This document shows positions 34,998 to 45,187 of a stretch of 64,000 bases of DNA, piece after piece. Position numbers and translations under genes: made by a program. Within the stretch, counting starts at the first letter, position 1, and the number at the start of each line of letters is the position of its first letter. Under the pieces are notes generated by a model. It was not told the origin of the DNA and did no database searches. It was given only the letters and a program-made list of their open reading frames with translations. Source of the DNA: Halanaerobium saccharolyticum subsp. saccharolyticum DSM 6643 (GTDB lineage: Bacteria; Bacillota; Halanaerobiia; Halanaerobiales; Halanaerobiaceae); NCBI RefSeq assembly GCF_000350165.1, contig NZ_CAUI01000015.1:371849-435848 (forward strand). Reading direction: 5' to 3'.

Positions 34998-35900
34998 CTA
35001 TTCCTCCCTACCATAATCAAAATCTTCTGGGTTTGTAATTACTTCATCACCAATCTCTAGACCGCTTACTATAACATAATCTTCATTTCCATTCAAGATT
35101 ATGATTTCCTGAAACTCATATTTATTATATCCAATAACTTTAAGTACACCTTGCCCGGATAATTGACTAAAAACTGCCTTTCGAGGTATTTTTATACCTC
35201 TATAAATATTTTTTATAATATTTAATTCAATTCTTCTTCTATTAATCCACTCGGGAATAAAATGTTCTACTTTTATGTAGAAAAATGTTTTATTTAAATC
35301 ATGCCTTATATCAATTATTTTTGCTTCATAAAGTTCATCTGTTTTTTTTTCTTCAATAAAAATCAACTCATTAATATTAAATCTATCTGACTGATATTCG
35401 GGTACTTCTGCTATTAAATAAAGTTTGAAGTTATTAACTACTCTATACAAAGCTTCACCCTTTTTAATTTTATCTCCAGAGAGTAAATGCTCATAGTTAG
35501 CTTTAAAATCATCAAATTTATTTAAATTAATCTGATCTAAATTATCAAAATTAATTTTACTTTCCAAACCATCAACTGCAAAACTTACTATTCCTGCCTG
35601 TTTATTAAAAATTTTTTGCCGATGGTTAGAAGACTTTATTACTGCAAGTTCTCTACCTGTGGCAAATCGATCACCTTCACCAGCTAGCAAATCTACTCTT
35701 CCTGATATAGGAGATTCGATCACTTTTTCATCTCTAACTATTAAAACTTCTGACCAAAAACCGTCTATAACTTCCCCTTGAGCAGCTAAAATGCTTTCAA
35801 ATCTAGAAGCTCCAAAAATTTGAATTCCTATAATCAAAATAATTATCAAGACAAAAATTATAACAAATGGCTTAAAGCTTATGCTTTTATCTTTTTTCAT
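34998..35900 (-). CDS. HlyD-like membrane-anchored periplasmic adaptor protein
   Basis: The 300 residues have one N-terminal membrane helix (about 12-30, FVIIFVLIIILIIGIQIFG), then a biotinyl-lipoyl-like half-motif (ESPISGRVDLLAGEGDRF), a linker, a second half (KGEALYRVV) and beta-barrel segments (EVPEYQSDRFNINE, GLEIGDEVIT), the layout of HlyD/RND membrane-fusion adaptors. No transporter or outer-membrane channel gene is nearby; it occupies the slot after ftsZ where ylmD normally sits. Start set at ATG 35900, with AAGGTGAT just upstream; a start at 35951 would run into the ftsZ terminator. Role unknown, possibly in division or envelope work. Confidence 0.7.
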   Translation of the reverse strand: MKKDKSISFKPFVIIFVLIIILIIGIQIFGASRFESILAAQGEVIDGFWSEVLIVRDEKVIESPISGRVDLLAGEGDRFATGRELAVIKSSNHRQKIFNKQAGIVSFAVDGLESKINFDNLDQINLNKFDDFKANYEHLLSGDKIKKGEALYRVVNNFKLYLIAEVPEYQSDRFNINELIFIEEKKTDELYEAKIIDIRHDLNKTFFYIKVEHFIPEWINRRRIELNIIKNIYRGIKIPRKAVFSQLSGQGVLKVIGYNKYEFQEIIILNGNEDYVIVSGLEIGDEVITNPEDFDYGREE

Positions 35901-35917
35901 TAACATCACCTTCAAAA

Positions 35918-35959
35918 GAAAAAAATAATTTAAATCCTGATGCAAAATCACATCAGGAT
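35918..35959 (-). terminator. terminator or attenuator after ftsZ
   Basis: On the - strand, a perfect 9-bp stem ATCCTGATG/CATCAGGAT with an 8-base loop, followed by TTAAATTATTTTTTT, lies between ftsZ and the HlyD-like gene. It would end or weaken transcription of the dcw cluster before the ylm genes. Confidence 0.85.
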
Positions 35960-35966
35960 CAGATTA

Positions 35967-37043
35967 TTATTCTTTTTTATTTCTTAAAAAAGCTGGTATA
36001 TCAAGATCATCACCAGAGAAACTTTCCATTTCAAATTCTTCTTCTGGCATTTCCTCTTCCTGATTACTCTTTTCAACTTTTTTCTTAGTAGAAGTGTCAA
36101 AACCAGTAGCAATTACTGTTACTTTAACTTCATTTTCTAATTCCTCATCAATAACTGCTCCTAAAATAATATTAGCATCTGGATCAGCTACTTCCTGAAT
36201 TACGCGTGCTGCTTCATTTGCTTCATGAATTCCTAAATCCATTCCACCAGTTATATTTAATAATACACCTCTAGCACCATCTATAGAAGCTTCTAATAAT
36301 GGAGAAGCAATTGCAAATTTAGCTGCATCAGTTGCTCTATTTTCACCATCAGCTGTACCAATACCCATTAAAGCTGAGCCGGCATCTGTCATAATTGTTT
36401 TTACATCTGCAAAGTCAAGGTTAATAATACCAGTAATTGTAATCAAGTCTGATATACCCTGTACTCCCTGCCTTAAAACATTATCCGCAATTTTAAAAGC
36501 ATCCATTAAACTAGTCTGTTTTTCAGCAACCTCTAATAAACGGTCATTAGGAATTACAATTAAAGTATCAACTTTATTTTTTAATTCTTCAATACCTGTA
36601 ATGGCATTATTCATTCTTTTTTTACCTTCTACAGTAAGCGGTTTAGTTACAACTCCAACAGTTAGAGCTCCCTGTTTTTTTGCTGCTTCTGCTACTACAG
36701 GAGCTGCTCCTGTACCTGTTCCACCACCCATTCCTGCAGTAATAAACACCATATCAGCACCATCAATGGCCTGGGCAATTTCTTCTTTGTTTTCTTCTGC
36801 TGCTTCATATCCAATTTGTGGATCTGAACCTGCTCCCAAACCCCTAGTTATTTTTTCACCTATTCTAATTGTTATACCTGCATTCGAAGACATTAAAGCT
36901 TGAGCATCTGTGTTAATAGCTACAAACTCAACCCCATCAAGACCTTCTTCTATCATCCTGTTGACAGCATTATTACCTCCACCACCAACACCAACTACTT
37001 TTATATTTGCAAATTGTTCAATTTCTGTTCCAATATCAAACAC
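35967..37043 (-). CDS. ftsZ: cell division GTPase FtsZ
   Basis: Tubulin-like protein that forms the division ring. The 358 residues contain [14 protein letters not shown] (15-29), the tubulin signature [10 protein letters not shown], and a C-terminal conserved peptide [10 protein letters not shown] (348-357) that binds FtsA, ZipA or SepF-type anchors. Length is typical of Clostridia. It follows ftsA by about 48 bases. Confidence 0.98.
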   Translation of the reverse strand: MFDIGTEIEQFANIKVVGVGGGGNNAVNRMIEEGLDGVEFVAINTDAQALMSSNAGITIRIGEKITRGLGAGSDPQIGYEAAEENKEEIAQAIDGADMVFITAGMGGGTGTGAAPVVAEAAKKQGALTVGVVTKPLTVEGKKRMNNAITGIEELKNKVDTLIVIPNDRLLEVAEKQTSLMDAFKIADNVLRQGVQGISDLITITGIINLDFADVKTIMTDAGSALMGIGTADGENRATDAAKFAIASPLLEASIDGARGVLLNITGGMDLGIHEANEAARVIQEVADPDANIILGAVIDEELENEVKVTVIATGFDTSTKKKVEKSNQEEEMPEEEFEMESFSGDDLDIPAFLRNKKE

Positions 37044-37091
37044 TAATTTTCCCTCCCCGTTAAGGATAATATGTAAGTTTAAAAAATGATT

Positions 37092-38378
37092 TTAGAAAAA
37101 TTCACTAAACCAATTTTTTAATTTTGTAAAAAAACCACTTACAATTTCTTTACTATTATTACTTCTATTACTGCTAACATTACTATTTTTAGCATCTCCA
37201 TTTTCTAAAGCAAATTCTATTAAACCAACTGCTGTAGAAAATATTGCTCTCGGTATAGTATCACCCTTTTTTATATATACGGGATTATCTATAACATTTG
37301 ATAGACCACTTACATAATCTGGCTCACCAATTCTAACCGGTAATTCTGTAATATCAGAAGCTAATCTTTCTGATCCTTCGAGTAGAGAAGCTCCGCCTGT
37401 TAAAATTAATCCGGCTGGAGTTAAATCAGTTGAACCAGCACTATCAAGTTCTTTTTTTACAAGATTAAACATTTCACTCATTCTAGGCTCAATTACCTGA
37501 CACAACATTTTTCGAGAAAGCTTTTTTCTTTCTTTTCCACTTGCTGCAAGAACTTCTATCTTTTCTGCATCATCAATTTCTTCAGGTAAAACAGAGCCAT
37601 GCATAATTTTAATTTTTTCAGCTTCAGAGACCGGCGTTCTTAAACCAACTGCAATATCGTTACTAACATGATTACCGCCAACTGGCAAAACAGAAGTATG
37701 AGCTATGCTTCCTTCATGGAAGACGATTACATCAGTAGTTCCACCACCAATATCAACTAAAACTGCTCCCAGTTCTTTCTCATCTTCCGACAATACTGCC
37801 TGACTTGATGCTAGTGGTTCTAAAACTACCTCATCAACACTTAAGCCCGCTCTCAAAACACTTTTGACTAAATTTTGTATTGATGTTGAAGCACCTTTAA
37901 TTATATGAGTTTCAACTTCTAATCTAACACCTGACATACCTAATGGATCCTGAATTCCGGGACTTCCATCTACAATGAATTCTCTAGGAAGAACATGTAA
38001 AATATCCTCCTCCGCTGATACAGGAATTATTCTTGCTGCATCAATAACCCTTTTTATGTCACTTTCTTTAATTTCTTTCTCATCTCCAGTAACTGCAACA
38101 ACTCCATGACTGTTGATAGACTCAATATGTGAACCAGCGATACCAACATAAGCTGAATCAACCTTCTGACCGGCCATTCTTTCTGCTTTTTGGATAGCGC
38201 TTTTTATTGCGTGACTGGTTTTATCTATATCAACTACAATTCCTTTGCGGAGGCCGTTAGATGGAGCTAAACCAATACCAATAATTTCTATATTGTTTTC
38301 CCCACCTATTTCTGCTATTAATGCGCAAATTTTGGTAGTACCAATATCAAGCCCAGTAACTATTTTTCTTTTTTTCAC
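37092..38378 (-). CDS. ftsA: cell division actin-like protein FtsA
   Basis: Anchors FtsZ to the membrane. The 428 residues contain the actin-fold ATP motifs GLDIGTTKICALIAE and LVDIGGGTTDVIVF, a central 1C-domain, and a C-terminal amphipathic helix (SGFFTKLKNWFSEFF) for membrane binding after a Ser/Asn-rich linker. Starts with GTG, preceded by GGAGG. With no sepF in the cluster it may be the main Z-ring tether (inference). Confidence 0.96.
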   Translation of the reverse strand: MKKRKIVTGLDIGTTKICALIAEIGGENNIEIIGIGLAPSNGLRKGIVVDIDKTSHAIKSAIQKAERMAGQKVDSAYVGIAGSHIESINSHGVVAVTGDEKEIKESDIKRVIDAARIIPVSAEEDILHVLPREFIVDGSPGIQDPLGMSGVRLEVETHIIKGASTSIQNLVKSVLRAGLSVDEVVLEPLASSQAVLSEDEKELGAVLVDIGGGTTDVIVFHEGSIAHTSVLPVGGNHVSNDIAVGLRTPVSEAEKIKIMHGSVLPEEIDDAEKIEVLAASGKERKKLSRKMLCQVIEPRMSEMFNLVKKELDSAGSTDLTPAGLILTGGASLLEGSERLASDITELPVRIGEPDYVSGLSNVIDNPVYIKKGDTIPRAIFSTAVGLIEFALENGDAKNSNVSSNRSNNSKEIVSGFFTKLKNWFSEFF

Positions 38379-38496
38379 AACAGTCTACCTCCTTTCTTAT
38401 CTAAATATTTATTTAAATTTTATAAATGTCTTAATTAGCTTCAATTAAAATAATTCAATATAAACTATACTAATCCTTTATTATGATTAAAATAAT

Positions 38497-39192
38497 TTAT
38501 TTAAATTTTATTACAGGGTGTTTAATAACCTGCAAATTAATATAATCAATTTTTGCATCTTGGTTGTTTTTTAAAATTGAATTCAAAATGGCGAATTTTT
38601 CTTCCAAATTTGCATTTCTACCAAAATTTACTCCTTCACCTGAATCTAAATATAATTTGTAAATATCATTTTGAAGAATTACTTTTTTTATCTTAGACAG
38701 ATAATCATCTTCAAGATCATTAAGAACTTTTAATATTTCATCTGTTATTATTGGTAGTACAATTTTTTCTTCTTCAAAATAATATGGAAAACCTTCAAAA
38801 TGCGGGACTTGTAAATCATTATCTAATTTTTTTTCATCTAAAATAATGCCATCAGCTGAAAATATTAACTTTTTGTTATTGTTTTTTAACCAGGCAACCG
38901 CCCTTCTTTCTTCAATAACTACATGTATCGCTGATGGAAAAGATTTTTCAATTTGAACAGAAGAAATTAAGTTATGCTCTAATAAACTTTTTTTTAACTC
39001 ATTTTCATTTAAAAACAATAAATTCTTCCCATAAAATTTATTGATATTTGCTCTTAATTCATTTTTATTAATTTCATTTCTAGAGTGAAAAATAAAATCT
39101 CTTATGTGAAAAAAAGGAGAAAAAAGAAATGAGATAAAGGTTAAAAATATAAAAAATAAAATCATCAATATAATTTGATATTTTTTCTCCAT
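38497..39192 (-). CDS. ftsQ: cell division protein FtsQ/DivIB
   Basis: Bitopic divisome protein. A single membrane helix (about 7-27) is followed by a POTRA domain beginning at FHIRDFIFHSRNEINK, a beta domain containing RRAVAWLKNNNKKLIFSADG, and no cytoplasmic extension. 231 residues is normal. It sits between murC and ftsA; murB, often found here in relatives, is missing from the cluster. Confidence 0.88.
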   Translation of the reverse strand: MEKKYQIILMILFFIFLTFISFLFSPFFHIRDFIFHSRNEINKNELRANINKFYGKNLLFLNENELKKSLLEHNLISSVQIEKSFPSAIHVVIEERRAVAWLKNNNKKLIFSADGIILDEKKLDNDLQVPHFEGFPYYFEEEKIVLPIITDEILKVLNDLEDDYLSKIKKVILQNDIYKLYLDSGEGVNFGRNANLEEKFAILNSILKNNQDAKIDYINLQVIKHPVIKFK

Positions 39193-39230
39193 TAGTTACC
39201 CCTCACAAATTGGATTTGATAATAAATTAC

Positions 39231-40592
39231 TCAGTTTTTTAATAGAAGATCAGAAAACTCAGTAATATTACCCGCTCCAACAGTTAATATGATATCTCCT
39301 GCTTCAACTTCAGTTAATAATTTCTCTGCTATTTTATTGAAATCTGAAATATGTTTGCATTCGACATTAGAATTTTTAGCTATTTTGTTAGCAAATTCAG
39401 TTAAAGAAATATTATAGATATCTTTTTCAGAAGCAGAAAAAATATCAGTTAAATAAAGCTGGTCCGCATCAACAAAAGAATAACTAAACTCTTCTAAGAA
39501 AGTCTTAGTTCTGCTGTATCTATGCGGCTGAAATACTACTCTAATCTTATTGTAGTCCATATTCTTTACCGTTTTTAAAAGTTCCTTTATTTCAGTTGGA
39601 TGATGAGCATAATCATCAACAATATCTACTTTAGAATTTAAAATTTTACCTTTAAAATCAAATCTGCGGCCAACGCCACTGAAATCATTTAAGGCAGCTT
39701 GAATATCACTTATTTCAATATCTAATTTAAATGCTGCAGAAGCTGCTGCTAATGCATTATAAAGATTATATTCCCCAGGAACCGATAGTGCTATTTTAGC
39801 AATAAATTCCCCTGAATAATAAAAATCAAAAGAACTTTTAAAATTATTGTATTCAATATTTTTTGCAGCGAATTCACCCTTTTCCAAAGAAAAAGTCTTA
39901 GTTTTTTTTCTGTTTTTAAACAAAGATTTTAAATTTACATCATCTTTATTATATAATAGAATAGCTTCTTTGTCATTCTTATCAGCAAATCTTTTAAAAA
40001 TATTCATAAATTCATCTAAATTATGATAAAAATCAGGGTGATCTAACTCTAAATTATTTAATAGAAGTAAATAAGGATCAAAATATAAGAATGATCCATC
40101 ACTTTCGTCAGCTTCCGTAATAAAATATTCTCCTGCTCCATCTGCCATATTACCATTTAACTCTTTTAAAAAACCACCTACCATAACAGCAGGATCCTTT
40201 TTGGCCTTGATAAATATTGCAGCTAACATTGCTGTAACAGTAGTTTTTCCATGAGTTCCAGCAACAGCAATAGTTTTTTTATCCTTCATCAAGTAGGAAA
40301 GCATTTCTGCTCTTTTAAGAATCTTAATTTTTCTTCTTTTTGCTGCTATAATCTCAGGATTATCATCTGGAATAGCACTTGTCTTAACTATTAAGTCAGC
40401 ATCTCCAATATTAGCTTCTGCATGACCTATAAAAGTTTCTATATTATATTTCTTTAATAAATCTAAATATTTGCTTTCATTTAAATCTGAACCACTTACT
40501 TTATAACCTCTTTCAGCAAGTATTTCTGCTATTCCACTCATCGAAACTCCACCAACACCAATTAAGTGCACATGGGAATTTTTATTTAACAA
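39231..40592 (-). CDS. murC: UDP-N-acetylmuramate-L-alanine ligase
   Basis: Adds the first amino acid of the peptidoglycan stem peptide. Motifs include HVHLIGVGGVSMSGIAEIL (UDP-binding), the ATP loop AVAGTHGKTTV and DDYAHHPTEI. I set a TTG start at 40592 because GGGTGAT sits 4 bases ahead; the GTG/ATG at 40601/40598 are inside that ribosome site. The trpS gene shows the same arrangement. Confidence 0.96.
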   Translation of the reverse strand: MLNKNSHVHLIGVGGVSMSGIAEILAERGYKVSGSDLNESKYLDLLKKYNIETFIGHAEANIGDADLIVKTSAIPDDNPEIIAAKRRKIKILKRAEMLSYLMKDKKTIAVAGTHGKTTVTAMLAAIFIKAKKDPAVMVGGFLKELNGNMADGAGEYFITEADESDGSFLYFDPYLLLLNNLELDHPDFYHNLDEFMNIFKRFADKNDKEAILLYNKDDVNLKSLFKNRKKTKTFSLEKGEFAAKNIEYNNFKSSFDFYYSGEFIAKIALSVPGEYNLYNALAAASAAFKLDIEISDIQAALNDFSGVGRRFDFKGKILNSKVDIVDDYAHHPTEIKELLKTVKNMDYNKIRVVFQPHRYSRTKTFLEEFSYSFVDADQLYLTDIFSASEKDIYNISLTEFANKIAKNSNVECKHISDFNKIAEKLLTEVEAGDIILTVGAGNITEFSDLLLKN

Positions 40593-40646
40593 TATCATCA
40601 CCCAAATCTCATTTTGTTTTATAATTTTTTAAAATCATTATTAAAA

Positions 40647-41741
40647 TTAAGTTTTTTCAATAACTTTAATTATATTTTCTAAAGCATCTTTTTGAGACAT
40701 AGTTTCTGCTGCTTCAGACATAGCATTTAATTTTTCTTCACTTTCAATTATAAGTCTAACTTTCTCTAATAAAATAATTTCATCTAATTCTGATTCTTCA
40801 ATAACTAAAGCGGCCCCTCTTTTTTTTAGAGCTTCTGCATTTACTGATTGATGGTTTTCAGCCGCTGCAGCAAATGGTATCAAAATTGAAGCTTTAGCAC
40901 AAGTTGTTATTTCCGCCAGCGCTGTTGCCCCAGCTCTTGATATTATTAAATCAGCAGCTGCTAATGCAAATTCCATTTGATCTAAATAGGCAATAACTTT
41001 AATTAATTTATTTTTTGGATCTATATTATTAGCTTTTAAATTATTAATAAGCTGCTCATAATTTTTTTTGCCAGTTAAATGTAAAATCTGAATCTGATTT
41101 TCAAGAGCATAATTATAAAGTTTTAATACATTATTATTAATAACTTCTGCTCCTAAACTCCCACCTGTAATTAAAATTGTTTTTAGTCCAGAATTTAAAT
41201 CTAAATTTTGATAAGCTTTTTCTCTATCCACATTTATAATTTTAGGGCGCACAGGATTCCCAGTAAACTCAATTTTTTCAGAGTCAATATTTAAATATTT
41301 AGCTGCCTCAGCAAAATTCAGACAAATTTTATCAACAAAGCGAGCCAGTAGTTTATTTGTAATTCCTGGATATGCATTTTGTTCGTGGATAATTGTTTTT
41401 CTTTTTAGTAAAGTTGCTGCTAAAACAACCGGGCCAGCAACAAAACCACCAGTGCCAATTACAAAATCTGCTTTAAAATCTCTAATGATTTTCAAAGCTT
41501 TTAAAAAAGCCTTTGTATTATAAAACAAAGAGCTAATCAACTTTAATGATAAAGATCTAGGTAATGGTCTGACAGAAAGCCCCTTAAAATTATAACCAGC
41601 TTTTGGCACAATTTCAGCTTCCATTCGATCTTCGGAACCGATATATAAAATTTCCCAGCCTCTATTTTCTAATTTTTCTGCTACAGCTAGAGCAGGATAA
41701 ATATGTCCTCCTGTTCCACCACCAGTAATTATTGCTTTCAT
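40647..41741 (-). CDS. murG: UDP-GlcNAc:lipid I N-acetylglucosaminyltransferase
   Basis: Converts lipid I to lipid II at the inner face of the membrane. The 364 residues begin MKAIITGGGTGGHIYPALAVAE, with HEQNAYPGITNKLLA, TGGSLGAEVIN and ISRAGATALAEI (donor-binding). It starts 6 bases after the ftsW stop, with GAAGGATG ahead. Confidence 0.97.
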   Translation of the reverse strand: MKAIITGGGTGGHIYPALAVAEKLENRGWEILYIGSEDRMEAEIVPKAGYNFKGLSVRPLPRSLSLKLISSLFYNTKAFLKALKIIRDFKADFVIGTGGFVAGPVVLAATLLKRKTIIHEQNAYPGITNKLLARFVDKICLNFAEAAKYLNIDSEKIEFTGNPVRPKIINVDREKAYQNLDLNSGLKTILITGGSLGAEVINNNVLKLYNYALENQIQILHLTGKKNYEQLINNLKANNIDPKNKLIKVIAYLDQMEFALAAADLIISRAGATALAEITTCAKASILIPFAAAAENHQSVNAEALKKRGAALVIEESELDEIILLEKVRLIIESEEKLNAMSEAAETMSQKDALENIIKVIEKT

Positions 41742-41749
41742 AAATTATA

Positions 41750-42844
41750 TCATCCTTCAACATAACATGAAATATTTAGTAACAAAGATAATGCTGTTAA
41801 ATTAATAACCAGCGATGACCCCCCATAACTGATTAGAGGTAATGTGATTCCTGTAACTGGCATTAATGATGTAACAACAGCCATATTTATTAAAGCTTGA
41901 ATAATTATCATTGAGGTAATACCAACAGCTAACATCGAAGCAAATGGATCATCTACTCGCGCAGCAATTCTTAAACCCCTCCAGGCAAGTATAAAATACA
42001 AGCTGATAATAAATAAGGTGCCAATTAATCCAAATTCTTCTCCCAATACTGCAAAAATAAAATCAGTCCCAGGTTCTGGCAAGTACAAAAATTTCTGATG
42101 GCTGTTTCCAGCCCCCACTCCAAATAAACCCCCAGAACCAAGAGCAAGTAAAGACTGTATAATATGATAACCACTATCTAATGGATCCTGCCAAGGATTT
42201 AAAAAAGTTAGTAATCTCTCTCGTCGGTAAGGTTCAGATATTATTGCTCCTAAAGACAATAAAATAGATAATATACTTAGAATAATAAAAGATGAAACTT
42301 TAATGCCACCAATAAAAATCATTGCAGCTGCAACAGCAGATAAAGTAACTGCGGTTCCTAAATCTGGTTCCATCAAAATTAAAATTGCCATTGAGCCAAT
42401 AACAATTAATGGAGGTAAAATACCTTTTTTAAATTTATTCATTTTATCTTTATTTCTGTCTATATAGGCAGCTAAATAAATAACTACAGTAAACTTAGCT
42501 AATTCAGATGGTTGAAAGCTAATTGGTCCTAATGGCAGCCATCTTCTTGAGCCTCCAGCCATTTTACCCACACCAGGGATCAAAACTAAGATCAACACTC
42601 CCAAAGCAATAAGCAGCAGATAAGGTGCCAAAATCTTGAGTTTCTTATACTTTAGTTTATAAATGACTGCAGAGAAAATTAAAGCTACTCCTAAATACTT
42701 AAGCTGATTATTAAAAAAATAATAACTATTAGAAAAAAGCTGCTCTGCTTTGATAGAACTTGCAGATAAAATCATAATTAAGCCACTCATAACTAAAATT
42801 GAAATTGTAAATAATAAAATAAAGTCAGGCTGCTTTTTTCGCAT
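41750..42844 (-). CDS. ftsW: SEDS glycosyltransferase FtsW
   Basis: Septal peptidoglycan polymerase working with the class B PBP encoded upstream. The 364 residues form about ten membrane helices, with GSRRWLPLGPISFQPSELAKF and the C-terminal LPLISYGGSSL that define SEDS proteins. AAGGAG precedes the ATG. SpoVE is an alternative name for the same family; the dcw position favours FtsW. Confidence 0.95.
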   Translation of the reverse strand: MRKKQPDFILLFTISILVMSGLIMILSASSIKAEQLFSNSYYFFNNQLKYLGVALIFSAVIYKLKYKKLKILAPYLLLIALGVLILVLIPGVGKMAGGSRRWLPLGPISFQPSELAKFTVVIYLAAYIDRNKDKMNKFKKGILPPLIVIGSMAILILMEPDLGTAVTLSAVAAAMIFIGGIKVSSFIILSILSILLSLGAIISEPYRRERLLTFLNPWQDPLDSGYHIIQSLLALGSGGLFGVGAGNSHQKFLYLPEPGTDFIFAVLGEEFGLIGTLFIISLYFILAWRGLRIAARVDDPFASMLAVGITSMIIIQALINMAVVTSLMPVTGITLPLISYGGSSLVINLTALSLLLNISCYVEG

Positions 42845-42853
42845 AACTACTCC

Positions 42854-44203
42854 TTAATCAATATATTTTAAAACACTTTTTTGAAAAATTTCTCCTCGTT
42901 CTTTATAACTATTAAACATGTCCCAACTTGGACAAGCAGGTGATAATAATAAACTATTGCTTTCATTTAATTTCTGGGCTCCTAACTTAGCAGCCGCTTC
43001 CATTGTCTCTACTGTAATTATTTCTAAATTAGAAGCTCTAAACAAAGATTCTAATTTAGCTGAAGTTTCTCCTACTAAAATTAAAGTCTTAACTTTATTT
43101 TTAATAACTTCTTTTAAATTTGAAAAATCAGCATTTCTATCCTGACCACCTGCTATAAGTATTATATCTTTTTCTATGCTTTGAAGAGCCTTTAAAGTCG
43201 AATCAGGATTTGTAGCTTTAGAATCATCAATAATTAAATAATTCTTTGGATTTTCAACAAATTCCATTCTATGTGACTGCAGTTTGTAATTCTCAGCTTC
43301 ACTTTGGATTTTTTCTACCTTTTGTCCTGCCAGATATGCTGCAAGTGCAGCGAAGGCAGCATTTTTCTGATTATGTGCTCCTGGTAAATTTATTTTATTA
43401 AAATCAAGAAGTATTTTATCTTCTTTTTTATAATAAGCGAAATTATCTTTTATAACTAAATCCGCCTGTTTGTTTTTAGAAGTAATCCCAAAAACCTCTG
43501 CTTTTAATTCATTCTTTAGATTAAACAGATACGAGTCATCGTAATTCAAAATAGCAAAATCATCTGATTTTTGATTACTAAAAATATTCTTTTTAGCTTT
43601 TTTATAATTATTTTCATTATGGTGACGATCTAAATGATCCGGACTGTAATTTAAATAAATTGCAATTTTAGCTTTAAAATTTTTAACTGCTTCTAGTTGA
43701 AAGGAACTTAATTCTAAAATAACCTTTTCTCCCTCTTTTAAATCTCTAATTACAGAAATAAAAGGAAGCCCTATATTCCCAGCAGCTCTAATTTTTTTCC
43801 CATTTAAATCACTCAACATAGCAGCTAATAATTCTGTTGTTGTTGTTTTACCATTTGTTCCAGTTATTGCAATTATCTCAGCTTTAGATTGCCTAAAAGC
43901 AAACTCAATTTCACTAATTGTTTCAATACCTTTTCTTCTAGCTTTTTTTAAAACATCTAAATCATAAGGAACACCAGGACTTAAAATAATTAACTCACTT
44001 TCTAAAACTTTATCTCCATTACAACCAAGATCAAAATCTATGTTTTCACTATCAATCTGAGCTATTAAATCCTCTAACTCTTCTCTTTTTTTTGAGTCAG
44101 AAACTATGATCTTAACATCAAAATCCAATAAATATTTTACAACTTCTAAACCTGTTCTGGGACTAAAACCTAAAACTGCTATTTTTTTATATTCTAAACT
44201 CAA
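42854..44203 (-). CDS. murD: UDP-N-acetylmuramoyl-L-alanine-D-glutamate ligase
   Basis: Adds D-glutamate to the stem peptide. The 449 residues contain ATP loop AITGTNGKTTT (about 111-121), YLNYSPDHLDRH and the C-terminal LLSPACPSWDMFNSYKERG. Starts at TTG with AAGGAG about 10 bases ahead. Positioned between mraY and ftsW as in most dcw clusters. Confidence 0.97.
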   Translation of the reverse strand: MSLEYKKIAVLGFSPRTGLEVVKYLLDFDVKIIVSDSKKREELEDLIAQIDSENIDFDLGCNGDKVLESELIILSPGVPYDLDVLKKARRKGIETISEIEFAFRQSKAEIIAITGTNGKTTTTELLAAMLSDLNGKKIRAAGNIGLPFISVIRDLKEGEKVILELSSFQLEAVKNFKAKIAIYLNYSPDHLDRHHNENNYKKAKKNIFSNQKSDDFAILNYDDSYLFNLKNELKAEVFGITSKNKQADLVIKDNFAYYKKEDKILLDFNKINLPGAHNQKNAAFAALAAYLAGQKVEKIQSEAENYKLQSHRMEFVENPKNYLIIDDSKATNPDSTLKALQSIEKDIILIAGGQDRNADFSNLKEVIKNKVKTLILVGETSAKLESLFRASNLEIITVETMEAAAKLGAQKLNESNSLLLSPACPSWDMFNSYKERGEIFQKSVLKYID

Positions 44204-44232
44204 TAAAATCTAACTCCTTTAAATATAAGTTA

Positions 44233-45186
44233 TTAGTAAATAAGTGAAGTCAAAGCAAATAAAGATAATAAAATAGTAATTATTGAAAATCTAAAAACAA
44301 TTTTATTTTCTGCAAGACCACTCAACTCAAAATGATGATGAATTGGTGTCATTTTAAACACTCTCTTACCACCAGTAATTTTATAATATGGAACCTGTAT
44401 TATAACAGATAAAGTTTCTATTACATAAACCCCACCAATGATTAACAAATATATTTCTGATGCTGTTAAAACTACTACAGCTCCTAAAAAAGCTCCAATT
44501 GCAAGTGAACCAACATCCCCCATAAAAACTGAAGCAGGATTAGCATTAAACCAAAGAAATGCAGTACAGCTCCCTGACATAATAAGCATTATAAGACTAT
44601 AATCAGTCAGCTCTAAGAAATAAAATAATATAGCAAAAGCCAAAGTAACTACTGCGGTTATTCCAGCAGCTAATCCATCCAAGCCATCAGTTAAGTTAAC
44701 TGCATTAGAACTACCAATTATAACTATAAAAGCTAAAATTGTTTTAGCAACAGCACCTATTTCATAACTACCTAAAAAAGGAATTATAAGACTATGTTGA
44801 TTTAATATAAAAACTGCTGTAAAAACTGTTGCTGCAGCTGCAGCTATTTGCATAATTATTTTTTGCCAGGCTTTCAACCCCAGCGAGCGCTCTAATTTAA
44901 CTTTCAAAAAATCATCTAAAAAACCTGTTAAGGCCATTATAAATGTGGTTATTAAAGTTATTATTACTTCAAGCTTTAACGGCAGCATTATAAGAGCTAC
45001 AATTAAAAATACAGAAATGATTAATAATCCACCCATAGTTGGAACCCCAGCTTTTTTAAAATGACTTTCAGGGCCATACTCCCGTACCTGCTGTCCAAAA
45101 TTTAGTTTTTTTATATAATCAATAAAATAATTACCACTTAAAATAATTAATATCAAAGGTAAAATATAAGCTATAATATACTGCAT
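44233..45186 (-). CDS. mraY: phospho-N-acetylmuramoyl-pentapeptide transferase
   Basis: Makes lipid I in the membrane. About ten membrane helices; signatures are GPESHFKKAGVPTMGGLLI, NAVNLTDGLDGLAAG (catalytic Asp) and TPIHHHFELSGLAENK. Start placed at ATG 45186, one base after the murF stop, with GAGGAG 7 bases ahead; a TTG at 45201 would overlap murF without its own ribosome site. Confidence 0.97.
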   Translation of the reverse strand: MQYIIAYILPLILIILSGNYFIDYIKKLNFGQQVREYGPESHFKKAGVPTMGGLLIISVFLIVALIMLPLKLEVIITLITTFIMALTGFLDDFLKVKLERSLGLKAWQKIIMQIAAAAATVFTAVFILNQHSLIIPFLGSYEIGAVAKTILAFIVIIGSSNAVNLTDGLDGLAAGITAVVTLAFAILFYFLELTDYSLIMLIMSGSCTAFLWFNANPASVFMGDVGSLAIGAFLGAVVVLTASEIYLLIIGGVYVIETLSVIIQVPYYKITGGKRVFKMTPIHHHFELSGLAENKIVFRFSIITILLSLFALTSLIY

Positions 45187-45187
45187 C

